Source of the DNA: WRGT01 sp964450405 | GTDB lineage: Bacteria > Spirochaetota > UBA4802 > UBA5550 | DNA: 64,000 nt | Assembly: GCA_964450405.1 (NCBI GenBank) | Contig: CAYVCQ010000003.1 | Span: 372,001-436,000, forward strand | Reading direction: 5' to 3' | In this document: piece by piece, positions 18,341-28,753 of the stretch | How positions within the stretch are numbered: the stretch's first letter is position 1 | How the letters are laid out: the number at the start of each line of letters is the position of its first letter | The notes under the pieces: generated by a model | Seen by the model: the letters and a program-made list of their open reading frames with translations, nothing else | Told to the model about the DNA's origin: nothing | The model's database searches: none | Position numbers and translations under genes: made by a program

Positions 18341-19333
18341 TCAACCTCCGCCGGAAACACGGATTATACTCCACAGACCTTCATTCTCCATGCCGAGTCT
18401 CCAGAATCCGACACCTGCAGTGTAATCGCTGTACATGGTCAGCTTCTGTCTTGTTGCTTTTATATCATCAAAATACAATGTACTTTTCAAATTTTCGTTA
18501 AACATTACTTTAAATCCTTCTTCGAGAGAGTATTCTATAACGGCATCATCTCTCTCCATAAGCTCATTCACCTGATTCCATCTTAATGAACGGCTGTAGC
18601 CCCGATCGCCCCACTCTCTCCCATAGAGTGGAAGTCCCATTATAAGTTTTTTTCTGGAGATGTTTTTTGAAGCATAGAGAGCGACCTCTTTGCACCACTT
18701 TAACGACGCTACAGGACCAGGTTCGCTTGTACTCCAGTGCTGATCATATGCCATTACAAGAACACGATTTGCAATTCTGGAAATAACTCCATAATCATAA
18801 GCATCATCAACATCAACGCGTTTAGCCGGTATTGCAACACTCAGCGTTTTACCTGCAGGAAGTTCTTTTTTTAAATCACGTAAAAAAATTATAAATGCAC
18901 GCGCATCTCTGTTTTCCACTGCTTCAAAATCAATCTGAATACCGTCAAATTTTCTAGCAACTTCTACGATATCTTTTAACAGATGGTATCTTACTCCATA
19001 TTTTTTCTGAAGACATAAATGCATTCTTGATGGATTTGAAAGATCTGATATGACAAGATGAATGCGCTGCTTACCTCCTGCAAAAGCCGGACTGAATGGA
19101 GGATTCACAGATGTACTGATTCTCCCCTTTTCATTTACAGCTGCACTGAAGTAGAAAATATCCGTAATCGGTGCATCTTTTACAAAATATTTCTCCTCTC
19201 CTCTCATCAGATAACCCCAGACTTCTTTAAAACTTATCTGAGATTCAGCCTCTCTGGATAAATCTCCCCAGGATAGATTGGAGATGGAAATAAATGAACA
19301 TAATAATATTAAAATAAAAAATCTGGATTTCAT
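18341..19333 (-). CDS. Exported GH18-family glycoside hydrolase
   Basis: This 330-residue protein has a signal peptide (about 1-23) and a GH18 barrel. The catalytic signature is complete as FDGIQIDFE (DGxxxDxE) near residue 123, followed by VLVMAYDQHWSTSEPGP near 180 and IMGLPLYGREWG near 225. The family includes chitinases and spore-cortex or cell-wall N-acetylglucosaminidases such as YdhD/SleL types. The closest likeness by layout is to the wall-hydrolase group, so peptidoglycan or a similar polymer in the periplasm is the likely substrate. Confidence 0.88.
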   Translation of the reverse strand: MKSRFFILILLCSFISISNLSWGDLSREAESQISFKEVWGYLMRGEEKYFVKDAPITDIFYFSAAVNEKGRISTSVNPPFSPAFAGGKQRIHLVISDLSNPSRMHLCLQKKYGVRYHLLKDIVEVARKFDGIQIDFEAVENRDARAFIIFLRDLKKELPAGKTLSVAIPAKRVDVDDAYDYGVISRIANRVLVMAYDQHWSTSEPGPVASLKWCKEVALYASKNISRKKLIMGLPLYGREWGDRGYSRSLRWNQVNELMERDDAVIEYSLEEGFKVMFNENLKSTLYFDDIKATRQKLTMYSDYTAGVGFWRLGMENEGLWSIIRVSGGG

Positions 19334-19647
19334 TATATAAAAGACTCCCTCAATTATTAAAACTTAAGACTATTTTACTGCCAGACTGAACACAATTTAA
19401 ATTTTGAACTTCTCCTTCCGGAGCATTAACAATTCATCATAATATTATTAACGGTATCAACGGCTGTTTTTTATATAAATATAAATTATTGAATTTTAAT
19501 TAATATTACAATAAAAACTTGTTTTTTTACAATTTTAGATTATATTAAATTTGTAAACTATAAATGAGATCTTTGTGTTAAAAAAAGTGTTTCAATAGAA
19601 AGAATTATCAGACTGATATTATTGATAAAATAACCCCTTAATTGAAA

Positions 19648-19683
19648 GTATAACTCTCCTTCTTCGCGGGAGGGGAGTTATAC
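19648..19683 (-). terminator. Terminator-like hairpin after the mgtA-PTS operon
   Basis: A 12-bp stem (19648-19659 with 19672-19683, one G-T pair) lies 5 bases after the PTS IIA stop, followed on the minus strand by TTTCAATT. The T-tract is short, so termination may be partial. The rest of the 354-base gap 19334-19687 is AT-rich without a gene. Confidence 0.6.
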
Positions 19684-19687
19684 AAAA

Positions 19688-20479
19688 TTATTTCACTGCT
19701 ACTCCGTCATATAACACACGATTCATTGAATACTGCTTAGAGGCATTAACAAGAATCTGATATCCTTCCCACTCAAAGTGATCACTTCCAGTCAAAAGAT
19801 GAAAGATCTCTCCACCTTTTTCTATAACTTCAACAAAATCCGTGTTATGTGAAAGTGCAATAAATTTATCATTATTTATTACAAGAAGAGAGAATGGTAT
19901 TATATTAAGCTTTCTTCCGGCAATTGCTGGTATTCCCGGAGTTTCAATACTCTCAACAACAGCCTGCTTGACATCAAGTTTTATCATTCTAGCTTTAGCA
20001 TCAGGCCCGGCCTTATTGATGGCAATTTCGACCCAGTCGAGAAGCCTGTGCCTGACGGATTGTATATCCGAAAGATCTTTGAAAGAGCCAATGGTCTCAC
20101 TCTCTTTTATCGCCTTTGCAAGACCTGATATCTCTTTGAGATAAACATTTCTCTGTGAATCGGGAATATAATACATAACAACAAGATGAACCTTTTCTCC
20201 ATCTATTGATCCATAATCTATTCCTTCCGGTGACCATCCAACAGCACAGAGAAGCTCACCCTCGGCCTTGGAACGTGCATGTGGACATGCAACACCTTTT
20301 CCAATTCCGGTATTGGAAGCGACCTCCCGTTCCAGCACCTCTTTTACGATATCATTCTTTGTCCCTATGTCAGGTATTGCCTCTATCAGGAGCGCCACAT
20401 ATTCAAGCACCTGGTCTTTATCGTTTACGGGAAGCTCAACAAGTCTTCCCTCCTGTAATGCATCGAGTAAACTTCTCAT
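19688..20479 (-). CDS. PTS EIIA type-2 domain protein coupled to MgtA
   Basis: The 263-residue protein starts at ATG 20479, chosen because CACCTCC (GGAGGTG on this strand) lies about 5 bases upstream and the codon overlaps the mgtA stop. Residues 1 to about 150 resemble the fructose/nitrogen-type EIIA domain. The active histidine is in GKGVACPHARS near residue 68, followed by CAVGWSPEGIDY and HLVVMYYIPDS. Residues about 160-263 are unrecognised. No EIIB or EIIC is present, so a regulatory role toward the Mg transporter is likelier than sugar transport. This is an inference from the coupled arrangement. Confidence 0.75.
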   Translation of the reverse strand: MRSLLDALQEGRLVELPVNDKDQVLEYVALLIEAIPDIGTKNDIVKEVLEREVASNTGIGKGVACPHARSKAEGELLCAVGWSPEGIDYGSIDGEKVHLVVMYYIPDSQRNVYLKEISGLAKAIKESETIGSFKDLSDIQSVRHRLLDWVEIAINKAGPDAKARMIKLDVKQAVVESIETPGIPAIAGRKLNIIPFSLLVINNDKFIALSHNTDFVEVIEKGGEIFHLLTGSDHFEWEGYQILVNASKQYSMNRVLYDGVAVK

Positions 20480-23127
20480 GCAACACCTCCAAATCTTCTG
20501 TAAAACCATGTTTTAACGAAATGCGTCATGACACCATATGTTACAAGGAATCCTGCAATCCATGGCCAGAAGGTCCATGGTAGAGGTACAAGTCCTAGAA
20601 ATCCTGCGGCAGGGGAATATGGAAGTATCACTGCGCATGTCATGACTGACAGGGTCATCAATGTCATAAAGAAACTCGCCCTGCTCTGGAAAAAAGGAAT
20701 TTTATTTGTTCTTATAATATGCACAATCAATGTCTGAGTCATAAGTGATTCGACAAACCAGCCGGTATGAAAGAGAGCTTCATAGTAACTCTTTGCCGCA
20801 GCATCTGTTCCGGGATCTTTAAACAGTATACAATTAAAAAAATAGAGCATCAGAAAGAAAGTCGCATAATCAAATATTGAACTCATTGGTCCGATGAATG
20901 TCATAAACTTTCTAATGAAGCCTATATCCCACTGGTGAGGCTTTTCTATAAATTCATCATCAACATTATCTGAGGGTATTCCCACCTGAGATACATCATA
21001 CAGAAGATTATTTATAAGCACCTGTATAGGCGCCATTGGTAAAAACGGAAGAAAATAACTCCCGCCCACAACGCTGAACATATTACCAAAATTCGAACTT
21101 GCACCCATCTTAATATATTTTATAATATTGGCGAATGTTTTCCTTCCTTCGATGATCCCGTCTTCCAGAACCATAAGGCTTCTCTCAAGCAGAATTATAT
21201 CGGCTGATTCCTTAGCAATATCAACAGCAGTGTCTACAGATATACCTACATCGGCTGCCTTCATCGCAGGCGCATCATTTATCCCGTCACCGAGGAAACC
21301 TACAACATTACCCATTTCACGGAGTGTCCGGATAATTTTCTCCTTCTGGGAAGGCGTAAGCTTTGCGAAGACATTTCCTTCGTTAATGGCTTTACGGAAT
21401 GTCTCTTCGTCCATATCGGCAAGCTGCTTCCCTGTGAAAATTTTCGTCACTTCGAGATGAACATCATGACAGACTTTTTTTGTTACAAGCTCATTATCCC
21501 CTGTGAGTATTTTTACTTCAACACCGGATTTTTTCAGTGCAATAAGCGCCCTTGCTGCTGAGTCTTTCGGAGGGTCAAAAAATGCGACGTAACCGAGCAG
21601 TATCAGATTGTTTTCATCAGCAGAAGAAAATACCTCCTTATCCTTGCCGAATTCGTTATATGCAATTGCCAGTATCCGGTAACCCTGGGCACTGAGCTCG
21701 TAATAGTCCTCAAGAAGATCATTCTTTACCATATCAATAAGAGGATATATATCATCATCCACCTGATACCTGTCACAGACACTGTAAACATCCTCAACAG
21801 CACCCTTGCATATAAGCATATGCCGGTCCTCGTGATCTATAATAACTGACATTCTTTTTCTTGTAAAATCGAATGGTATCTCATCAACCTTGCGGCAGTC
21901 TCTTTCAACATCAAGTTCATTATGCGCCAGTATAGCCTTATCCAGCAGATTCCGGAGACCGGTCTGATAATAGCTGTTCATATAGGCATATTCCAGAACA
22001 TCCTCGCTCGGCCTCCCGGCAACATCCACATGCCTCTCAAGAATTATATTATCCTGGGTGAGCGTTCCGGTCTTGTCCGTACAGAGTATATTCATTGCAC
22101 CTAAATTCTGTATTGCCTTGAGCTTTTTAACTATTACCTTTTTCTTTGACATGGTAACCGCACCCTTTGAAAGGCAAACGGTTATTATCATCGGGAGCAT
22201 TTCAGGGGTAAGCCCAACTGCGACAGAAACACCAAAAAGCAGAGCCTCTCCCCAATTATGCCTCGAGAGCCCCACTATCATGAAGGTCGCACTCACCATC
22301 ACCATCATAAACCGGACCATTAACCAGACGAATGATGCTATACCTTCATCAAAGCTGGTTGCTCCCTTGGCAGAGGAAAGCTCCTGCGATATGGAGCCGA
22401 GTACAGTGAATGTCCCGGTGTTTACCACTAGAGCCTTAGCCGATCCGCTTATAACATTACTTCCCTGGAAGCATGCATTTTCAAATTCAAGGATATCCTT
22501 GCTCTCTGAAGATGTTACTACGGAATATTTTTCAACCGGCATAGATTCACCGGTAAAGGATGACTGGCTGACGAAAAAATCCTTGGCAAAGATAATTCTT
22601 ACATCCGCAGGTATAATCGAACCGGCAGTGAGAATAACTATATCTCCCGGCACTATATCCTCAATTGCTATCTGCATTTCATTGTTCCCGCGTACAACAA
22701 TCACAATTGTCTGAATCATCTTCTGGAGCTTTTCCGAAGCTTTGCTCGATTTCCTTTCCTGGAAATATGAGAGAAAAACACTCAGCAGAATCATGCAGCC
22801 GACAACCCCTGAAGAACGGTAATCCTTCATATAGAGAGATATACCGCAAATAACCAGAAGCTGAATTACAAGAGGATTCTTTAGTCTGTCATATATATCT
22901 TTAAAGAAGCTGTATTTTTCCTTTACAATAAAAAGATTCTGTCCGTGTTCTTCAATCCGGTTTTCAGCCTCCTCACTATCTATACCCTGAATTCCGCTCT
23001 CTAGTTTCAGCAGAGATTCATCTTCAGATAACATGCAGATTTCTCTAAAACGAAGCATAGCCTCTTTTTTAGCGTTCAGTGCGGCGTTGTTCTGCATACC
23101 GGATTTAATTCTGCTTATTATTCCCAT
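20476..23127 (-). CDS. mgtA: Magnesium-importing P-type ATPase (MgtA family)
   Basis: This 883-residue protein is a full-length P-type ATPase of the P3B class. It has the phosphorylation motif CTDKTGTLTQD near 345, the actuator motif SFTGESMPVEK near 195, KGAVEDVYSVCDRY in the nucleotide domain, FLGDGINDAPAMKAADVGI near 640, and helices at the C-terminus with NNLLYDVSQVGIPSDNVDDE. It takes up Mg2+ into the cytoplasm using ATP. The ribosome site is AGGGGA before ATG 23127. No M-box-type leader was recognised upstream. The next gene is an EIIA-like protein overlapping by one codon. Confidence 0.93.
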   Translation of the reverse strand: MGIISRIKSGMQNNAALNAKKEAMLRFREICMLSEDESLLKLESGIQGIDSEEAENRIEEHGQNLFIVKEKYSFFKDIYDRLKNPLVIQLLVICGISLYMKDYRSSGVVGCMILLSVFLSYFQERKSSKASEKLQKMIQTIVIVVRGNNEMQIAIEDIVPGDIVILTAGSIIPADVRIIFAKDFFVSQSSFTGESMPVEKYSVVTSSESKDILEFENACFQGSNVISGSAKALVVNTGTFTVLGSISQELSSAKGATSFDEGIASFVWLMVRFMMVMVSATFMIVGLSRHNWGEALLFGVSVAVGLTPEMLPMIITVCLSKGAVTMSKKKVIVKKLKAIQNLGAMNILCTDKTGTLTQDNIILERHVDVAGRPSEDVLEYAYMNSYYQTGLRNLLDKAILAHNELDVERDCRKVDEIPFDFTRKRMSVIIDHEDRHMLICKGAVEDVYSVCDRYQVDDDIYPLIDMVKNDLLEDYYELSAQGYRILAIAYNEFGKDKEVFSSADENNLILLGYVAFFDPPKDSAARALIALKKSGVEVKILTGDNELVTKKVCHDVHLEVTKIFTGKQLADMDEETFRKAINEGNVFAKLTPSQKEKIIRTLREMGNVVGFLGDGINDAPAMKAADVGISVDTAVDIAKESADIILLERSLMVLEDGIIEGRKTFANIIKYIKMGASSNFGNMFSVVGGSYFLPFLPMAPIQVLINNLLYDVSQVGIPSDNVDDEFIEKPHQWDIGFIRKFMTFIGPMSSIFDYATFFLMLYFFNCILFKDPGTDAAAKSYYEALFHTGWFVESLMTQTLIVHIIRTNKIPFFQSRASFFMTLMTLSVMTCAVILPYSPAAGFLGLVPLPWTFWPWIAGFLVTYGVMTHFVKTWFYRRFGGVA

Positions 23128-23737
23128 ACAAAATCCCCTGGAAGGTGGTTAATTTTTTTAAACTGCATTTTAATGAAATAATTAAAAACTCAGTTCACGA
23201 AGGCGGATACTGTTTGTCTGAATAATAATAGATACTTTTGTTAATATTATCAAAATTAATCGGGGATGGTTCTGTTCTTTTTCTATGCCGGGGAAATATT
23301 TGAAAAGTGTAAAAAAATATTTTTTTCATGGTTCAACCTTCTTTTAATAGCATAATTTATGCCGCAGGTTGAATTATAGATTATTTAATCAATCCTGTGG
23401 AATAAACCTTTATATAACTGTTTTACAGAAAAATCTGATGAGTACGACGGGTATGGATCTGACATTTTTTCTCCCTCTGGAATTATCGCTGATCTTAATA
23501 ACTTATACTTTCGATATACTCTCAACGTCAAGAATTTTAACTCGAAAAGAAACTAAAATTTTGTTTTACTGCACTTTGTTCTTTATGTACAGTTATACAG
23601 AATTTCAATAGCCTCAATTTCATAATTTCCCGTAGAAAAGACTGCAGATGTAACAACATAATACCTCTTTTAGAAGCGATGATATTAAAGATAATAGAAT
23701 TAATTGATTTTAGTTAGAAGTAAAAGTTTAAGAGCAG
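23128..23737. other. 610-base gap upstream of mgtA
   Basis: This AT-rich stretch must hold the mgtA promoter on the minus strand. I see no conserved Mg-sensing leader. An 80-codon plus-strand frame (23369-23611) encodes a hydrophobic peptide but has no ribosome site, so I do not call it a gene. Confidence 0.4.
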
Positions 23738-24490
23738 TTAGTTCGGCATATCAAATCGGGTAAGTCTCATATATTCCCAGATTAAAAAACCAAGCATACG
23801 GGGAGTTATTCCGCTGAATTCAGATTTCAGTTTAATACAAACTTCATTAACAATATCAGCTGAATATTCACAGCTTATATCATTAGTGCTTAAACCATTT
23901 ATAAAATCTATGGTTAACCGCACAGGTCTTGCTGCAGTATCGGTACCGGCAAGCATAAAAAAATAATTCAGGCCGTTATCAGTCATCGATGTAAGCTTCT
24001 TAGCATTTTCTGCAAATGTTGTGTCGTATATAATTTTTTCAATATCCTGAAAGTATTCTATCCCTCTTTCCTGAAGCAGACCTGCAAAATCATGAACAGC
24101 CATCGCTTTGGATTTATGTGTCATCCCTGAGCCTGCAGGCTCACTGCTCCTGAAAATTTCAGTCCTGAAACTATGTTCACCCTCATACAGAAACTTTTTT
24201 AAAAATTGAGAGATCGATTCCTGCTCTGATATTTCAGGAAATGAATCAGAAATTCTGTTTCTCTGCATTTTATAGTGATTACAATAATTGTTTACAACTT
24301 TCACAGTTGCACTATATGCCTGACCTTTTGAAAAGACAGCATCAATTACTGCAAGAGGAAGATGTGCGTAGTAGTATTCCATCTGTGTTTCAGTTCCGGG
24401 TCTGCCTCTATTGAGATCAATCAATCCGTTCTTGTGAAAACACAGGAGGTCCTGTGTAATTTTTTCTGTGAGATCTATCATTTCCACCAC
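23738..24490 (-). CDS. Uncharacterised protein, possibly HhH-GPD-like
   Basis: This 250-residue soluble protein contains AHLPLAVIDAVFSKGQAY near 43, NYCNHYKMQRNRI near 68, a central KSKAMAVHDFAGLLQERGI near 128, and NYFFMLAGTDTAARPVRLTI near 175. I recall the same order of segments in an uncharacterised bacterial family whose helical pattern resembles HhH-GPD base-excision repair proteins. No catalytic Lys/Asp pair could be assigned. It is a lone gene on the minus strand, 112 bases downstream of dxs. Confidence 0.5.
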   Translation of the reverse strand: MVEMIDLTEKITQDLLCFHKNGLIDLNRGRPGTETQMEYYYAHLPLAVIDAVFSKGQAYSATVKVVNNYCNHYKMQRNRISDSFPEISEQESISQFLKKFLYEGEHSFRTEIFRSSEPAGSGMTHKSKAMAVHDFAGLLQERGIEYFQDIEKIIYDTTFAENAKKLTSMTDNGLNYFFMLAGTDTAARPVRLTIDFINGLSTNDISCEYSADIVNEVCIKLKSEFSGITPRMLGFLIWEYMRLTRFDMPN

Positions 24491-24602
24491 TTTTTATATT
24501 TAATAACAATTAGACTGCTGAGAATAAATAATGTTACAAAAACTGACTGACCAGTCATTTTTTATACTTCAGCTTAATATTGTCAAAACAAAAAAATATT
24601 TA

Positions 24603-26510
24603 TTACTTCCGCTTCACTCCCTTCTTCGTTCTTTTTCTGGATAATCCCTTTTCAATTCTTTCTGCAATAGACTGCGCATCGAGCCGGTTTTCCCTGAATA
24701 ATTCATTTACAGTTCCATGACCTATAAATTTTTCCGGGAATCCGCCATTAAAAAGACGCCCGGTGCAGAGAGATGAATCTATACTTGAATAAATATACTC
24801 CCCGACTCCCCCTGAAGAAAAACCATTCTCAATAATAGCAAATTTTCCGCATCTTTTAATAACTTTTTCTATCCCTGCAACATCAAGCGGCTTTATTGAC
24901 AGAATATTCACTACGGTAAGTGCTATCCCTTTTTTTCTCAGGATCATCTCAGCATCAAGGGCAATCTGCACCATATCACCCAGTGCAAAAACAGCTGCAT
25001 CATCACCCTTTGTAAGAATTTTAATTTTACCGGGAGTAAACTCATTATGTTCTTTAACGTTAAGATTCTCGGTATGTGAACTTCCCCTTGGATATCTTAT
25101 GGCAACGGGTCCCGATGAATGCTTCCATGCGTAATATATTAAATCACGAAGTTCTTCGCCGTTTGACGGGGCAAAGAATTCAAATTCAGGAATATTTCTT
25201 ATCATAGATATATCAAACAAGCCATGGTGTGTTTCACCGTCATCCCCGACCACACCGGCTCTATCGATGAGGAATCTAACCGGAAGTTTCATAATTGCAG
25301 TATCATGAACCATCTGATCATAGGCACGCTGAAGAAATGTAGAGTAAATAGGAACAAATGGTTTAAGACCGGTTGAAGCAAGAGCTGAGGAAAATGTAAC
25401 TGCGTGCTGTTCGGCAATGCCCACGTCGAAAACTCTAGCAGGGGCCACCTTTTCAAAAGCGGTAAGACCTGTCCCCTCCTTCATCGCAGCTGTTACTGCC
25501 ACGACCTTCTGATCTCTCTTTCCGATAACAGCAAGAGTTCTACCTGCAACTGAAGAGTACGCCTCTCCGCCGCTTTTAGATGCTCTCTCTCCGGACTCCC
25601 GTTCAAATGGACCGGTCCCATGAAAACTGCAGGGATCACTTTCAGCAGGATGAAATCCCTTGCCCTTCTTTGTAATTACATGAATTATCTTTGGACCTGA
25701 ATTAATATCTTTTACTCTGTCGAGGATCTCCACGAGTTTGGGAATATTATGACCATCAACCGGACCGAAATACCGCAAACCCAGATCTTCAAATAGCTGC
25801 CCCGGTATAATAAACCCTTTAAATGAAGAGAATACTTTAAACATAAAACGGAAAATATAATCTCCGAGCCAGGGTATGCTCTTTATCATCTGCATCGATT
25901 TTTTACGGAATCTGTTATAGAAACTGCGCGAGATCATCTCGGTTAAATATGTAGAAAGAGCTCCAACATTCTCAGAGATTGAATGCTCGTTATCGTTAAG
26001 TATTACAATTACATCGTTCCCTATATGGCCGATATGGTTCAGAGCCTCAAAAGCCATCCCCCCTGTAAGAGAACCGTCACCAATTACTGCGACGACTTTA
26101 TAATTCTTACCGTTAAGATCACGGCCGACAGCCTCTCCCACTGCAAGGGATATACTTGTACTGCTGTGTCCAACATCATAGGGATCATATGGAGATTCAT
26201 TTCTCTTGGGGAAACCGCTTATCCCTCCGTAGCTCCTTATTTTCCTGAACTCCTCACGTCTGCCTGTAAGTATTTTATGGGAATATGTCTGGTGGCCCAC
26301 ATCCCAGATTATTTTATCTACAGGTGTATTAAAAACATAATGAAGAGCAATTGTAAGCTCAACTACCCCCAATGATGAAGCGAGGTGACCTCCGCTTCCG
26401 GAAATCACATCGAGCATATAGCATCTTACCTCTTCAGCCAGCTGATTCATCTCATCGAGTGAGAGTTTTTTAAGGTCTGACGAGGAATTTATCTTATTTA
26501 AAAGGTTCAT
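24603..26510 (-). CDS. dxs: 1-deoxy-D-xylulose-5-phosphate synthase
   Basis: This 635-residue protein is full length for DXS. Markers are HLASSLGVVELTIALHYVF, VGHQTYSHKILTGR, the thiamine-diphosphate motif VIGDGSLTGGMAFEALNH near 142, DVGIAEQHAVTFSSALA near 366, and DRAGVVGDDGETHHGLFD near 415. It condenses pyruvate and glyceraldehyde-3-phosphate to 1-deoxyxylulose-5-phosphate, the first step of the MEP isoprenoid pathway, in the cytoplasm. The tail is very basic (KGLSRKRTKKGVKRK). No other MEP gene is adjacent. Confidence 0.96.
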   Translation of the reverse strand: MNLLNKINSSSDLKKLSLDEMNQLAEEVRCYMLDVISGSGGHLASSLGVVELTIALHYVFNTPVDKIIWDVGHQTYSHKILTGRREEFRKIRSYGGISGFPKRNESPYDPYDVGHSSTSISLAVGEAVGRDLNGKNYKVVAVIGDGSLTGGMAFEALNHIGHIGNDVIVILNDNEHSISENVGALSTYLTEMISRSFYNRFRKKSMQMIKSIPWLGDYIFRFMFKVFSSFKGFIIPGQLFEDLGLRYFGPVDGHNIPKLVEILDRVKDINSGPKIIHVITKKGKGFHPAESDPCSFHGTGPFERESGERASKSGGEAYSSVAGRTLAVIGKRDQKVVAVTAAMKEGTGLTAFEKVAPARVFDVGIAEQHAVTFSSALASTGLKPFVPIYSTFLQRAYDQMVHDTAIMKLPVRFLIDRAGVVGDDGETHHGLFDISMIRNIPEFEFFAPSNGEELRDLIYYAWKHSSGPVAIRYPRGSSHTENLNVKEHNEFTPGKIKILTKGDDAAVFALGDMVQIALDAEMILRKKGIALTVVNILSIKPLDVAGIEKVIKRCGKFAIIENGFSSGGVGEYIYSSIDSSLCTGRLFNGGFPEKFIGHGTVNELFRENRLDAQSIAERIEKGLSRKRTKKGVKRK

Positions 26511-26759
26511 TTTTTACCTGCTGGAGCAAGAATGCCAGTAACGAAAAAAATGTCAATTTTTTTAGTATTTATTATTGAAGTTCGTTTGTAAATACCTGTA
26601 AACCAGTTGTATAATATTTCCGCTGCGCCGAAGGCGCGGCGGAGAGCATTTTCACTGCCGGTTTCTAAGTATTTACGTTTTTTATTCCAATCAAACAGAT
26701 ATAATATTTGACATACTACAGCTCGCTGTTTTTTAATCAGCTTAGTAGTTAACAAATCG

Positions 26760-26912
26760 TTTAAAAACCATGTTATTTCGACAAGCTCAATACATGCATT
26801 TCGAACCCTTTCTTTTTTATGGGAGAGAAATCTGATTTTTCAAAGAACAGATTTCTCAGTCGCAAATGCCATTGTTTCATAGAACTTTTTACCAGCTTCT
26901 TCGAAATGACAA
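26760..26912. repeat. Palindromic repeat of the GTCATTTCGAA family
   Basis: This stretch contains GAGAAATCTG and CAGATTTCTC (about 26823-26859) and ends in TTCGAAATGAC near 26900, the same building blocks as the element at 37691-37772. It lies in the 480-base gap between dxs and glpA. The other visible item in the gap is a strong GCGCCTTCGGCGC hairpin near 26625-26640. Confidence 0.5.
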
Positions 26913-26990
26913 AAAAAAAACGAATTCAGCGGTTAACTGCTTCAGTTACTAATAATTCATCCTTAAAAAAACCCGGGGAATTGTATAAAA

Positions 26991-28751
26991 ATGAATAGAA
27001 TTGAAACAGATGTAATAATTATAGGGGGCGGCGCTACCGGAGCAGGAATTGCTCGGGATCTCTCCATGAGAGGCTTACTCTGCGTCCTTATAGAAAAAAA
27101 TGATATCGCTTCAGGAACAACCGGAAGAAATCATGGACTGCTCCACTCAGGAGCACGATATGCCGTCAAAGACCATGAGTCCGCCAGTGAATGTATAAGA
27201 GAAAACAAAATATTAAAAAATATCGCAAGCCATTGTGTTGAGGATACCGGCGGACTCTTTGTAACTCTTCCGGAAGATGATCCGGCATATCACAGAAGTC
27301 TTATTGAAGGATGTAAATATGCTGGAATTGAAACGAAAGAGATAAGTATCCGGAAGGCGCTGGAAATGGAACCAAACCTCAATCCGAATATTCTCTCGGC
27401 GCTTGTTGTTCCAGACGGAACAATAGATCCATTCAGACTCTCCTCTGCAAATATACTCGATGCAAAGGAGCGCGGAACGACTATATTGACTCACACAAAG
27501 GTAACCGGCGTTAAAAAAAGCGGTGCCAGAATTACCGGAGTTGAGTGCACAGATATAAGAGGAAATAAATCCGAGGTGTATGGAGATCTGGTTATCAATG
27601 CTTCAGGTGTATGGGGACAGGAGTTATGCGCCATGGCCGGCATCGAGATCAAGATGTTTCCATCCAAGGGATCGATGCTGATTATCGACTATAGAATTAA
27701 TAACGTCGTTGTTAACAGATGCAGACCACCCGCGGATGGAGATATTATTGTTCCAGGAGATACAGTCTCGCTTATAGGTACAACATCCAAAGAGATATCA
27801 TATGATAAAATAAATGAACTCACTGTAGATGATGAGGAGATATCAATACTGCTCAGTGACGGCGAGATGCTTATACCGAATGTCCGGCACACACGGGCAC
27901 TCAGAGCATACTGCGGAGTAAGACCTCTGCTGGCAGTTTCGGGGGAGACCCAGGGTAGAAATATCAGCCGTGGAATAGCGCTGCTTGATCATAATGAAAG
28001 AGACGGACTTGACGGAATGATTACCATTGCCGGCGGAAAACTTATGACATACAGGCTTATGGCGGAGAAAACTGCTGATCTTGCATGCGAAAAACTCGGA
28101 ATAAAAAAGGAATGCACCACTCATCTGGTTCCTCTCCCCGGTTCAGAAAAGAAGATACCGAGAAAATCGAGAATCAAAGATTTTACAGGAATTCCCGATT
28201 CAGTAGTGGGATCAACCCTTTACAGACACGGCCAGAGACTTCATAGTATAATGACAAAAGAGAAAAAGAACTACCGTGTTATCTGTGAATGCGAAATGGT
28301 AACAGAGGGTGAAATAGAATACGCAATAAAAAAACTTGAAGTGAAGGACCTTGTAGACCTCCGGAGAAGAACAAGAATCGGCATGGGCCCCTGCCAGGGT
28401 GAACTCTGCGCATATAGAGCCTCGGGACTTATGCAGGAATACGGCGGATCCACACCGGGAGAATCAGTTGAACTTCTAAGAGATTTTCTTGAAGAGCGAT
28501 GGAAAGGTATGAAGCCTGTACTCTGGGGTGACGGACTCAGAGAAGCTGAATTCACATACTGGATTTATCAGGGACTTTTCGGAATGTCGCACATGGAAGA
28601 GATGAAGGCTAACCTGAAAGAGAAAAAAGCTAAAGCAAAAGAAATGAATACTCAGGTTGTTGCTAAAAAAACAAAGCCGGGCCAGAGCATTAAAAAATCA
28701 GCACCTGCGAAAAAACCAGCAGAAAAAAGCAAAGCGAAAAAGGGGAAATAG
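26991..28751 (+). CDS. glpA: Anaerobic glycerol-3-phosphate dehydrogenase subunit A
   Basis: This 586-residue protein begins with the FAD-binding motif IIIGGGATGAGIARDLSMRG and has the DAO fold, then a BFD-like [2Fe-2S] domain (ICECEMVTEGE near 428 and GMGPCQGELC near 464, giving CxC and CxxxxC ligands). It oxidises glycerol-3-phosphate to dihydroxyacetone phosphate at the membrane and passes electrons to GlpB/GlpC and the quinone pool. The last 40 residues are a Lys/Ala-rich tail, not usual for the family. It is the first gene of glpABC. Confidence 0.95.
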   Translation: MNRIETDVIIIGGGATGAGIARDLSMRGLLCVLIEKNDIASGTTGRNHGLLHSGARYAVKDHESASECIRENKILKNIASHCVEDTGGLFVTLPEDDPAYHRSLIEGCKYAGIETKEISIRKALEMEPNLNPNILSALVVPDGTIDPFRLSSANILDAKERGTTILTHTKVTGVKKSGARITGVECTDIRGNKSEVYGDLVINASGVWGQELCAMAGIEIKMFPSKGSMLIIDYRINNVVVNRCRPPADGDIIVPGDTVSLIGTTSKEISYDKINELTVDDEEISILLSDGEMLIPNVRHTRALRAYCGVRPLLAVSGETQGRNISRGIALLDHNERDGLDGMITIAGGKLMTYRLMAEKTADLACEKLGIKKECTTHLVPLPGSEKKIPRKSRIKDFTGIPDSVVGSTLYRHGQRLHSIMTKEKKNYRVICECEMVTEGEIEYAIKKLEVKDLVDLRRRTRIGMGPCQGELCAYRASGLMQEYGGSTPGESVELLRDFLEERWKGMKPVLWGDGLREAEFTYWIYQGLFGMSHMEEMKANLKEKKAKAKEMNTQVVAKKTKPGQSIKKSAPAKKPAEKSKAKKGK

Positions 28752-28753
28752 AA

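Noticed and set aside
23128..23340. M-box magnesium riboswitch upstream of mgtA
   Set aside because: No matching conserved segments or terminator pair seen.
23369..23611. 80-codon plus-strand hydrophobic frame
   Set aside because: No ribosome site and no homologue recognised; AT-rich DNA gives such frames by chance.
26507..26755. 82-codon minus-strand frame overlapping the dxs start
   Set aside because: It runs through a GCGCC/GGCGC hairpin region, shows no domain and no ribosome site. The overlap looks accidental.
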